Shown one piece after another: positions 1 to 5,619 of a stretch of DNA of 8,200 nucleotides. A program made the position numbers and the translations under genes. The first letter of the stretch is position 1. The number at the start of each line of letters is the position of its first letter. The DNA lies in NCBI GenBank assembly GCA_030050125.1, contig JASIJN010000250.1, positions 1 to 8,200 of the forward strand. The letters are read 5' to 3'. Below the pieces are notes generated by a model. It was not told the DNA's origin, made no database searches, and saw only the letters and a list, made by a program, of their open reading frames with translations. The DNA is from Streptosporangiaceae bacterium. Lineage in GTDB: Bacteria > Actinomycetota > Actinomycetes > Streptosporangiales > Streptosporangiaceae.

Positions 1-119
1 TGAGCACTAAGCTCATTGCCACGACAATTGCCGGGGCTGCGGCCCGGCCCGGCCAATGTACCCTCATTCAAGGTCTCCTCCCGGTTATTGCATCGCGGGC
101 ACAGCATATCGGCCTAAAC

Positions 120-156
120 CCGGCTGCCTGCGGACTACGGGAGTAGCCGGCCGCAG
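120..156 (+). promoter_or_regulatory. Possible structured leader upstream of the ABC ATPase gene
   Basis: Two competing pairings are visible just before the ATPase gene. CCGGCT (120-125) can pair with AGCCGG (145-150). Alternatively CTGCGG (128-133) pairs with CCGCAG (151-156) around an inner CTAC-GGGA-GTAG hairpin (135-146). The pairings cross and share bases 145-146, so they exclude each other or form a pseudoknot. This could be a leader that controls expression, but short G/C-rich pairings arise often by chance in such DNA. Confidence 0.2.
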
Positions 157-187
157 CAAGACCGAGTGCGAAGGAAGGACCTGGGGA

Positions 188-1378
188 ATGGACCAGCTAG
201 CCCGTCAGGACAGCGGTGATCTCGAGGTCATCGGGCTGTGCAAGGACTACGTCCTGAACTCAGGATCACGGCGAGCGGTGCACGACGTATCCTTCAGGGT
301 CGAGGCCGGGCACTTTTACACCCTGCTCGGCCCGTCTGGCTGTGGTAAGACCACCACCCTACGTTGCGTGGCCGGGCTTGAACGCTCCGACGGCGGCGAG
401 ATCCGGCTGGCCGGCACGGTGCTATCTGGCCCCGGCAGGCACATGCCGCCGGAGCGGCGAGACCTCGGGATGGTCTTCCAGAACTATGCGATCTGGCCGC
501 ACCTGACCGCCTTCGAGAACGTCGCCTTCCCGCTGCGGGTCTGCAGGCCGCGAGTCCCCCGGGCTGAGATCGCTCGCCGCGTGGAAGAGGTGCTGGCCCT
601 GGTGCGACTCAGCGACCTGGCCGGACGGCCTGCGGTCGCGATGTCCGGCGGACAGCAGCAGCGGCTCGCCGTGGCCCGCGCCCTGGTCCGTCGCCCGCGC
701 CTGCTGCTGCTGGACGAGCCGCTGTCCAGTCTGGACGCCAAGCTGCGCGACGCGATGCGCGGCGAGCTTCGGGAACTTCAGCGCAATCTCGGCATCACCA
801 CGCTGTACGTCACGCATGATCAGACCGAGGCGATGTCCATGTCTGATCGCGTCGCGGTCATGCAGGACGGGCAGCTTCGGCAGGAGGGAACGCCGGAGGA
901 GATCTATTGCCGGCCAAGAACCCGCTTCGTGGCCGACTTCGTCGGGCGGGCCAACCTTATCGTCGGCACCGTTGCGGAGCGGCTGGCCGACGGCGACATC
1001 CTGGTGCATGCGCTCGGCTCTGTGCTCCGCACCCCCGGTCACGGCACCAATCCGGGTGACACGGTGACGCTCTCGCTGCGCCCGGAGAGCATCCGCATTC
1101 ACCGGACACGGCCGGACGCACCCAACGTGCTCCCCGGAGTGGTCAAGAGCACCGAGTTCCTTGGCGAGATCATGGAGTGCCAGGTAGGGGTGGGCGACGC
1201 CACGCTCAGCGTGCGACAGGGTCCGATGGCGTCGGTCCAGGCCGGCGACCAGGCATTCCTGGAAATCGCGCCGCAGTCATTCATCGTGCTGCGCGAGAGC
1301 CGAGACGCCGGCGCGGGCACCGGGCAGACGGGAGCCGCCCGCGGACTCAGCCAACCTGCCTGCCCGGATGTGGCGTGA
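188..1378 (+). CDS. ABC importer ATP-binding protein, FbpC/PotA-like with TOBE domain
   Basis: 396-residue ATPase subunit of a binding-protein-dependent importer; it would couple ATP hydrolysis on the cytoplasmic face to uptake through a permease not present here. Seen: Walker A GPSGCGKTT (48-56), Q-loop in VFQNYAIWPH (Q98), signature SGGQQQR (153-159), Walker B LLLLDEP (172-178), D-loop SLDAK (181-185) and switch His210. The C-terminal part (about 255-370, with LRPE at 297-300) is a TOBE-type substrate or regulatory domain. The 'YAIWPHLTAFENVAFPL' stretch after the Q-loop is typical of ferric-iron (FbpC), polyamine (PotA) and aminoethylphosphonate ATPases, so the substrate is open. The frame is open upstream to an ATG at 56, but the ATG at 188 is preceded at 8-9 nt by AAGGAAGGA (171-179) and begins where family homology should begin. 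The last 25 residues are a Gly/Ala-rich tail. Family call firm; substrate uncertain. Confidence 0.93.
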   Translation: MDQLARQDSGDLEVIGLCKDYVLNSGSRRAVHDVSFRVEAGHFYTLLGPSGCGKTTTLRCVAGLERSDGGEIRLAGTVLSGPGRHMPPERRDLGMVFQNYAIWPHLTAFENVAFPLRVCRPRVPRAEIARRVEEVLALVRLSDLAGRPAVAMSGGQQQRLAVARALVRRPRLLLLDEPLSSLDAKLRDAMRGELRELQRNLGITTLYVTHDQTEAMSMSDRVAVMQDGQLRQEGTPEEIYCRPRTRFVADFVGRANLIVGTVAERLADGDILVHALGSVLRTPGHGTNPGDTVTLSLRPESIRIHRTRPDAPNVLPGVVKSTEFLGEIMECQVGVGDATLSVRQGPMASVQAGDQAFLEIAPQSFIVLRESRDAGAGTGQTGAARGLSQPACPDVA

Positions 1379-1436
1379 CCCGGTCCCTGCAGTTCTGTGT
1401 CTGAGCATTTGCCGGGATGTTTCCGCCGGTCGGATC

Positions 1437-1445
1437 TGCTATAAA
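1437..1445 (+). promoter_or_regulatory. Putative extended -10 promoter for the ABM-like gene
   Basis: TGCTATAAA is a good extended -10 element (TG, one base, then TATAAA at 1440-1445) in an otherwise G/C-rich gap. There is no convincing -35 box at normal spacing, as is usual for extended -10 promoters. Transcription would begin near 1452, giving a leader of about 80 nt before the ATG at 1534. Its presence suggests the small gene is transcribed independently of the ABC ATPase gene, 155 nt upstream. Confidence 0.4.
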
Positions 1446-1533
1446 GAAACATGCGAATCCGTTCAGTTTTAGGCGTTCGTGTAAGTAGTGATTTGCAACG
1501 AGCCATTCCAGCGAGCGATGGGATACCAGGCAC

Positions 1534-1896
1534 ATGAGTACCGAGCAAAGCGGCAGCCTTGGATCATCAGCAACGACGGCAGCGCAATTCTGCCTGGTAA
1601 CCCGATATGCCACCGCCTCACCAGAGGCAGCTGACGAGAATCAGCGCCGGGTCGAGGCGTTGTTCGCTGAGCTCGCCGAGACCCGCCCTGACAACATCAC
1701 CTACCTGGTCCTGCGACTGGCCGACGACTCTTTCCTGCACATCGCCTTCCACGCTCACGCGGACGACGAGCCCAACCCGATCACATCCGCAGGCGCATTC
1801 GCGACCTTCACGGACGGCCACAGTGATCGACGCGAGGGCGAACTCGATCAGCAACGCGCTAGCCTCGTCGGGGCCTACGTCACGCACATCAGCTAG
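1534..1896 (+). CDS. Small ABM-like (dimeric alpha-beta barrel) protein
   Basis: 120-residue soluble protein. After a Ser/Thr-rich, probably disordered N-terminus (1-18), the rest reads as one ferredoxin-like unit: strand FCLVTRYAT (19-27), helix ENQRRVEALFAELAETRP (35-52), strand ITYLVLRLADDSFLHIAFHA (55-74), then a Phe/Thr-rich segment and helix (86-112) ending in a strand (VGAYVTHIS). This order, and the 'PEAADENQRRVEALFAELAETRPDNITYLVLRLAD' style, match small actinobacterial proteins annotated as antibiotic-biosynthesis-monooxygenase-like or stress-responsive A/B barrel proteins. No catalytic residues can be assigned and many relatives have no known reaction. The Shine-Dalgarno is weak (GGGA at 1520-1523), but no better in-frame start exists. 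It ends 8 nt before a strong hairpin, so it is probably a single-gene transcript. Confidence 0.75.
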   Translation: MSTEQSGSLGSSATTAAQFCLVTRYATASPEAADENQRRVEALFAELAETRPDNITYLVLRLADDSFLHIAFHAHADDEPNPITSAGAFATFTDGHSDRREGELDQQRASLVGAYVTHIS

Positions 1897-1933
1897 CGAC
1901 CAGCCTGGCCGCACCGTTATGCGGCCAGGGTCG
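1897..1933. terminator. Strong hairpin, probable bidirectional terminator
   Basis: CCTGGCCGCA (1904-1913) pairs perfectly with TGCGGCCAGG (1920-1929), a 10-bp stem with a 6-nt loop. CGAC (1897-1900) and GTCG (1930-1933) extend it past a 3-nt bulge. It begins right after the stop codon of the plus-strand ABM-like gene and lies 76 nt beyond the end of the minus-strand EF-hand gene, so it fits a shared terminator between convergent genes. There is no T-run, which is common for actinobacterial terminators. Confidence 0.75.
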
Positions 1934-2008
1934 AGTTCAGGCACGGCACACGCTCCGCCGGTCACAGTGCTTGCGAACCTAGCTTCGGGCGTGCGCATGC
2001 GCTCCTGC

Positions 2009-2578
2009 TCACCGCTCTGGCGACATCGGAGGGAGGTCCAGAGTCCAAGCGGCCGCAGACCCCTGATCAAGATCGAAGTAATACCCGCGAACGTCGTCCA
2101 GCACCTCGCTGAAGGCGATGTAACCGTCCCCATCGGTATCGGTCTCGCGGAATCCGTCGCGGACGTGCTGCTCTGGCAGCCTCATCATGGCGCGGGTCCA
2201 GCGGACCTGGTCATCGGCGGTCAGCCTGCCATCGCCATCCGCATCAGCGATCTTCAAGATCGCCTCTACATACGGGAGATATCCCCGCTCCAGGGAGCCA
2301 GGCTCATCGAGCAGGGCGGCGGCGAAGGCGGCCTTGAACTCCGCCTCGCTGACCCGGCCATCGTGGTCCGTGTCGGCGGCAGCAAGTTTCTCCCACAACT
2401 CCAAAGACAGGCGCATCAGCGACTGGAGTGCGGGCGAATCGGGATCATGGCCGAACTCGGCGCCGAGCCGGGAGACGGGTTCCTCGAAGTCGCTCCGCTC
2501 GATAAAGCCATCCCCGTCAGTATCGTGGGTGCGGAACCGGTGGGCGAGCTTGCGATCAAGAAAAGGCGTAATCTCCAT
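2009..2578 (-). CDS. Four-EF-hand calcium-binding protein (calerythrin-like)
   Basis: 189-residue acidic, soluble protein with four EF-hand loops: DTDGDGFIERSD (19-30), DTDHDGRVSEAE (69-80), DADGDGRLTADD (112-123) and DTDGDGYIAFSE (147-158). All keep the Asp ligands at loop positions 1, 3 and 5 and the Gly at 6. Loops 2 and 4 have the usual Glu at position 12; loops 1 and 3 have Asp there, which normally weakens calcium binding or favours magnesium. Length and loop spacing match calerythrin of Saccharopolyspora and the Streptomyces Cab proteins, thought to be cytoplasmic calcium buffers or sensors. There is no signal peptide or membrane segment. The frame is open upstream to 2755, but the ATG at 2578 has AGGAGGGA 3 nt before it and begins the folded region; the extra 59 residues lack any family features. 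Monocistronic and divergent from the lipoprotein gene. Confidence 0.93.
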   Translation of the reverse strand: MEITPFLDRKLAHRFRTHDTDGDGFIERSDFEEPVSRLGAEFGHDPDSPALQSLMRLSLELWEKLAAADTDHDGRVSEAEFKAAFAAALLDEPGSLERGYLPYVEAILKIADADGDGRLTADDQVRWTRAMMRLPEQHVRDGFRETDTDGDGYIAFSEVLDDVRGYYFDLDQGSAAAWTLDLPPMSPER

Positions 2579-2839
2579 GGTCCCTCCTGCTGCCGCAACT
2601 GGTGAACGCGCATCGCAATCACAGCACGACCGGCAGAACAGGTAAAGGGCCTTCGAATGTGATCGGGAAGCGGTTATCGCCCGATCGTGTAGTGCTCCAT
2701 TACTGGACGCAGGGCCGCTGAGCTGCGATTTGGCGTGGTCGGCCGGATAGGCCATGCTCGCGGCGGGATTTCGGCGGTATCAGACTTAATGTCCGTGAAA
2801 ATGGTAGTAGCTTCGTCTTTGATGTGGCACACTGCGACC
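2579..2839. promoter_or_regulatory. Divergent intergenic region between EF-hand and lipoprotein genes
   Basis: Both flanking genes must be started from this 261-nt gap. Toward the EF-hand gene, only the inverted repeat at 2661-2686 and the ribosome binding site at 2582-2589 stand out. Toward the lipoprotein, TAGCTT (2808-2813) fits the actinobacterial TANNNT -10 pattern and would give a leader of about 20 nt, but no good -35 box accompanies it. The stretch 2785-2830 is noticeably richer in A/T than its surroundings, which fits a promoter there. Confidence 0.4.
2661..2686. promoter_or_regulatory. Inverted repeat upstream of the EF-hand gene
   Basis: GATCGGG (2661-2667) and CCCGATC (2680-2686) form a perfect 7-bp inverted repeat with a 12-nt spacer. 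It lies 83-108 nt upstream of the EF-hand start, in the divergent gap shared with the lipoprotein gene. The arm-centre distance of 19 bp is near two helical turns, so it could be an operator for a dimeric repressor; it could also be a leader hairpin. I see no strong -35/-10 pair beside it. Confidence 0.3.
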
Positions 2840-3367
2840 ATGTGTAGCGTGCACTGGCCGGTGCCCCGTCGGGCATCGGCCCTGGCGGCGGGATGCCTGA
2901 TCCTCGCCGCCTGCGGAGGTGGCGGCGCCAGCCATCACCCCACGGTGAAGCCGACCGCCAGTGCCATCAGGGCGGCCGAACCAACCAGCGGCCCGGCAGC
3001 CGTGGCCGCGATCACGTCCAACTGGAAGACCGTCTTCAACGGCGAGGCGCGGATCCCGGACCGGATCGCCCTGGTGCAAGACGGGCCGCAGGTGGCCTCG
3101 TTCGTCCAGGCCCAGTCCAAGACGTCGTTCGGAGCGGCCGCGACCGGGTCGACCGCGACGATTAGTTCGGTGATGATTACGTCACCGACGCAGGCCACGG
3201 TGCACTACGAGGTCCTGCTGCTCGGCACACCGTTGCTGAAGAACCAGGTGGGCACCGCGGTCTACCTGGACGGCGTCTGGAAGGTCGCCATCGCGAGCTT
3301 CTGCGGGCTGGCCTATCTGGAATACCCCAAGGGGAGCCCCAAGCTCCCCGCTGTCTGCCGCAGCTAG
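2840..3367 (+). CDS. Secreted lipoprotein, Mtb12/CFP-2-like
   Basis: 175-residue predicted lipoprotein. The signal peptide has an Arg-Arg n-region (10-11), a hydrophobic stretch ALAAGCLILAA and the lipobox L-A-A-C, with lipidated Cys25 followed by a Gly run. A flexible Ser/Thr/Pro/His linker (30-52) leads to a single alpha+beta domain (53-175): helix AAVAAITSNWKTVFNG, then repeated beta segments ending in GTAVYLDGVWKVAIASFCGL. That pattern (variable 'W..FF/VF.G' helix, 'SPTQATVHYEVLL', 'G.WKVA..SFC') resembles the Mtb12/low-molecular-weight antigen family of actinobacteria, whose function is unknown. Cys155 and Cys173 could form a disulfide outside the cell. The ATG at 2840 gives a normal 24-residue signal; it has no visible Shine-Dalgarno. 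An ATG at 2822 or 2735 would put extra residues before the signal. It ends 4 nt before the MFS gene, so the two are probably co-transcribed. Confidence 0.82.
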   Translation: MCSVHWPVPRRASALAAGCLILAACGGGGASHHPTVKPTASAIRAAEPTSGPAAVAAITSNWKTVFNGEARIPDRIALVQDGPQVASFVQAQSKTSFGAAATGSTATISSVMITSPTQATVHYEVLLLGTPLLKNQVGTAVYLDGVWKVAIASFCGLAYLEYPKGSPKLPAVCRS

Positions 3368-3371
3368 CAGG

Positions 3372-4925
3372 GTGGCCGATACGGTTGCGCGCGCCCGGGC
3401 TGGCATGCTCGCGCCGGGCCGCCGCCCCCTGGCCCTCGTTTCCCTGTGCACGCTGCTGTTCCTGACCTTTCTCGACAACACGGTGGTCAGCGTCGCGCTG
3501 GCCAGCGTTCAGCAGGACCTGCACGGCGGAGTCTCCGCGCTGCAGTGGGTGGTCGGGGGATATGCCCTGACCTTCGCCAGCTTCATGCTCGCCTTCGGGA
3601 TGATGGGCGATAAGTTTGGCCGCAAGAAGATCATGCTGGCCGGAGCGGGGGTCTACTGCGTCGGCGCGGGGCTGGCGGCGGTCGCTCCCGGCATCGGGAT
3701 CCTGATCGCGGCGCGGTCGGTCATGGGGCTGGGGGCGGCGGCGAGTGAGCCCGGCACCTTGTCGATGATCCGGCAGCTTTATCCAGATGAACGTAGCCGC
3801 AACCGCGCGCTCGGGATCTGGGCCGCGGTATCCGGGTTCTCGCTCGCGCTCGGCCCGGTCCTGGGCGGAGCGCTGGTCGGGGTGTGGAGCTGGCGCGGGA
3901 TTTTCTGGTTCGACGTAGCGTTCGGCCTTGCCGCGCTGGTCGTAGCGGCCATGGTCCTGCCCGAGAGCATCGACCAGGGCGCAGGCCGGGTCGATCTGCC
4001 GGGCACCGTGCTCGGCGGGGGCGCGCTGGCCGCCCTGATCTTCGGCATCATCAACGGCGAGAGTGCCGGCTACGCCGCGCCCAGCGTGCTTGCGCTGTTC
4101 GCCGTGGCCCTGGTGGCGGGTGCGGCCTTCGTGCTGTGGGAGCGTCGAGCCCCGTTCCCGCTGCTCGACCTGAGTTACCTGCGGGTCCCCCGGTTCACTA
4201 CACCCAACGTGGTCGCGTACTGCACGTACTTCGCCACGTTCGCGATCTTCTTCTTCACCGCGCTATACCTGGGCGTGATTGCCGGCTACTCCGCGTACCA
4301 CATCGCGGGCCTGTTCCTGCCGATGACGGTGATGATGATCGTCGCGGCGCTGTTGGCGGGCCGATGGACGACCGTGGTCGGCGCCCGCTGGCTGCTGGTC
4401 GTCGGCTGCCTGCTGTTCGCGGCCGGCCTGCTGCTGACCAACGTGGTGATCAACCCCAATCCGGCCTACCTGCCGCTCACTGCGGCGCTGGGACTGGCCG
4501 GCGTCGGCATCGGCACCTGCGTCGTGCCGGTCACCTCGTCGGTGCTCGGGGCGGTGCCCGCCGCCCGGTCGGGGATGGCCGCATCGGCCACGAACACCAG
4601 CCGGGAGTTCGGCGCGGTCACCGGCATCGCCATCCTCGGTGCCGTCGTCAACGCCGAGTTGCGGTCGGGGCTAGTCAGCCGCATGACGCATCTGGGCGCC
4701 TCGGCTGCGCTCCAGCAATACGTGCTTCAGGTGATAGAGACGGGTTCGGTGTCCCTCGGCCATGGCAGCCCAACCGGAAACAGTCCGCTGGACCAGATCA
4801 TCCGGGCGGGGTACGCGGCCTTCACCAGCGCGCTGCACGACGCGCTGTATCTGTCGGCCGCGCTGCTCGCAGGTGCCGCGCTGCTCTCCGCTGTCACCTT
4901 GCGCCAGCGCCGCCACGCGGCTTGA
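3372..4925 (+). CDS. MFS exporter, DHA2 family (14-helix drug:proton antiporter type)
   Basis: 517-residue inner-membrane protein, the usual DHA2 length, predicted to have 14 helices. Motifs (numbered from the GTG): D1-type motif LDNTVVSVAL (34-43) in helix 1, motif A GDKFGRKK (79-86) in loop 2-3, motif B with R115 (ARSVMGLGAA) in helix 4, and antiporter motif C GFSLALGPVLGG (155-166) in helix 5. A 'SWRGIFWFDV' segment follows (173-182), where most relatives have Asn in place of Asp181. These features indicate proton-driven export of a small, probably amphipathic compound; the substrate cannot be read. The start is GTG at 3372, 4 nt after the lipoprotein stop, with its only SD-like bases (AGCAGG) too close. 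An ATG at 3405 (residue 12) would also keep helix 1 intact. Adjacent to a lipoprotein and near a SARP, it may export a metabolite or a lipid. Confidence 0.93.
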   Translation: MADTVARARAGMLAPGRRPLALVSLCTLLFLTFLDNTVVSVALASVQQDLHGGVSALQWVVGGYALTFASFMLAFGMMGDKFGRKKIMLAGAGVYCVGAGLAAVAPGIGILIAARSVMGLGAAASEPGTLSMIRQLYPDERSRNRALGIWAAVSGFSLALGPVLGGALVGVWSWRGIFWFDVAFGLAALVVAAMVLPESIDQGAGRVDLPGTVLGGGALAALIFGIINGESAGYAAPSVLALFAVALVAGAAFVLWERRAPFPLLDLSYLRVPRFTTPNVVAYCTYFATFAIFFFTALYLGVIAGYSAYHIAGLFLPMTVMMIVAALLAGRWTTVVGARWLLVVGCLLFAAGLLLTNVVINPNPAYLPLTAALGLAGVGIGTCVVPVTSSVLGAVPAARSGMAASATNTSREFGAVTGIAILGAVVNAELRSGLVSRMTHLGASAALQQYVLQVIETGSVSLGHGSPTGNSPLDQIIRAGYAAFTSALHDALYLSAALLAGAALLSAVTLRQRRHAA

Positions 4926-5022
4926 GCAACTCTCGCCCCCGTTCTGCTCCTCATCCGCGGCGATACCACGGGATATCTCCTCCCGGTCCGCGTCGGTCAG
5001 GGACCTGCGCGTTGCCCGCCAC
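4926..5022 (-). pseudogene. Probable remnant of an IS30-family transposase (5' end)
   Basis: On the minus strand, GAGGAGG (5035-5029) sits 6 nt before a GTG at 5022-5020, an ideal translation start. The GTG frame stops after 23 codons. A shift of one base after about six codons opens another frame reading SLTDADREEISRGIAADE, which resembles the N-terminal helix-turn-helix region of IS30-type transposases ('L...DREEISRGLA...'). After roughly 20 residues the resemblance ends, and the frame runs into the antisense of the MFS gene. So this looks like a frameshifted and truncated transposase start. The similarity is from memory and short; it could be coincidence. No terminal inverted repeats or target duplications were found. 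Confidence 0.38.
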
Positions 5023-5121
5023 CTGGTTCCTCCTCGGCGATCACATAAGGCCTCCTCGGGGCACGGACATATAGCGGGCCCGGCGGAGCCACCGCGCAAA
5101 TAGACGAGGTCATAACGAGCC

Positions 5122-5149
5122 GCGGCGCGTGTCCAAGGGCACGCGGCCG
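5122..5149. terminator. GC-rich hairpin, possible terminator
   Basis: CGCGTGTC (5126-5133) pairs with GGCACGCG (5138-5145) through 8 pairs including one G-T, closing a CAAG tetraloop. Three more pairs (5123-5125 with 5147-5149) extend it past a single bulged G at 5146. It lies about 200 nt beyond the MFS stop and has no T-run. It may end transcripts from the lipoprotein-MFS unit, or from any minus-strand transcript. Confidence 0.4.
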
Positions 5150-5576
5150 GAGCGCGTTGTCCGTGCGAAGCGTGTCATCCCGGCCGGCATGTTGAGCTTG
5201 CACTGGATGCGCAAATCTCGGGAAGTTGTGGCCATCCGGGCGATGATTTCGGCGGCCCGGTTCGGTCTGAGCTGATATGGGCCAAAAAACCACCAGGCGG
5301 GAGGCGGATGGGCACGCGCCTATATCGCCGGCCCGGCGGGAAGATCGATACCGGACGGCTGAGCCTCGACGCCGGCGTCGGCGCGGCGGCTGCCCTGGAT
5401 GGATGTCCGGCAGGCGGCGGCCCGGGCCCGGCCGAGATCGGCGCGGCCGCCTGGCCGTGACCTGCCGTACCCGACAGCTGCGCAGCGGAGCGCAAGAGCC
5501 GCCGGACGCTGGCCATGTCCATGCGGGCGCTCAAGGGAAAGGCGCCATATTCTCCGGATCCCTGGCCCTTTCCGAA

Positions 5577-5585
5577 GATATATAG
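5577..5585 (+). promoter_or_regulatory. A/T-rich -10-like element upstream of the SARP gene
   Basis: GATATATAG stands out in G/C-rich DNA and includes TATATA (5579-5584), which fits a -10 box about 35 nt before the SARP start. No acceptable -35 box occurs 16-19 nt upstream, so it would need an activator or is not a promoter. I do not see the 11-bp-spaced heptamer repeats that SARPs usually bind. Confidence 0.3.
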
Positions 5586-5619
5586 GGGAAGGTCGAACCT
5601 CTGCCGGAGGCCGACATTG

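Larger units (their letters stand above)
4926..5619. other. Gene-poor region between the MFS and SARP genes
   Basis: About 690 nt without a convincing intact gene. It contains a minus-strand stub resembling an IS30 transposase (4926-5022), a hairpin (5126-5145), very G/C-rich low-complexity sequence around 5410-5460, and scattered A/T-rich spots (5068-5075, 5321-5326, 5577-5585). Short open frames exist in several registers, for example a plus-strand frame 5131-5274 and a minus-strand one through about 5273-5112. They face each other across the same bases, have similar third-position G/C, and match no family I recognise. Decayed mobile or cluster-edge DNA is the simplest reading. Confidence 0.6.

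Noticed and set aside
1..15. Small perfect inverted repeat TGAGC-ACTAA-GCTCA at the left edge
   Set aside because: Only five pairs and at the cut edge; its context is outside the window, so no role can be supported.
56..187. N-terminal extension of the ABC ATPase to the ATG at 56
   Set aside because: The extra 44 residues are not ABC-like, and the ATG at 188 has a good ribosome binding site.
422..1102. Open frame of 226 codons on the minus strand inside the ABC ATPase gene
   Set aside because: It is antisense to a gene with every ABC ATPase motif. Its Arg/His-rich composition and lack of family features are typical of a G/C-rich shadow frame.
1607..2605. Open frame of 332 codons on the plus strand across the ABM-like gene, terminator and EF-hand gene
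   Set aside because: It crosses a strong hairpin terminator and is antisense to the four clear EF-hand loops, so it is a shadow frame.
2579..2755. N-terminal extension of the EF-hand protein to 2755
   Set aside because: AGGAGGGA directly before the internal ATG fixes the start, and the extra segment covers the inverted repeat and promoter region.
3884..5074. Open frame of 396 codons on the plus strand overlapping the MFS gene
   Set aside because: It is out of register with the MFS gene, which shows all DHA2 motifs; its Arg/Gly/Ala-rich product has no recognisable domain.
5326..5338. CGCCG-GCC-CGGCG hairpin in the gene-poor gap
   Set aside because: Five pairs in G/C-rich low-complexity sequence are expected by chance.
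5277..5585. Plus-strand frame of 102 codons before the SARP gene
   Set aside because: Its Arg/Gly-rich product resembles nothing known, no clear ribosome binding site precedes it, and it crosses the -10-like element of the SARP gene.
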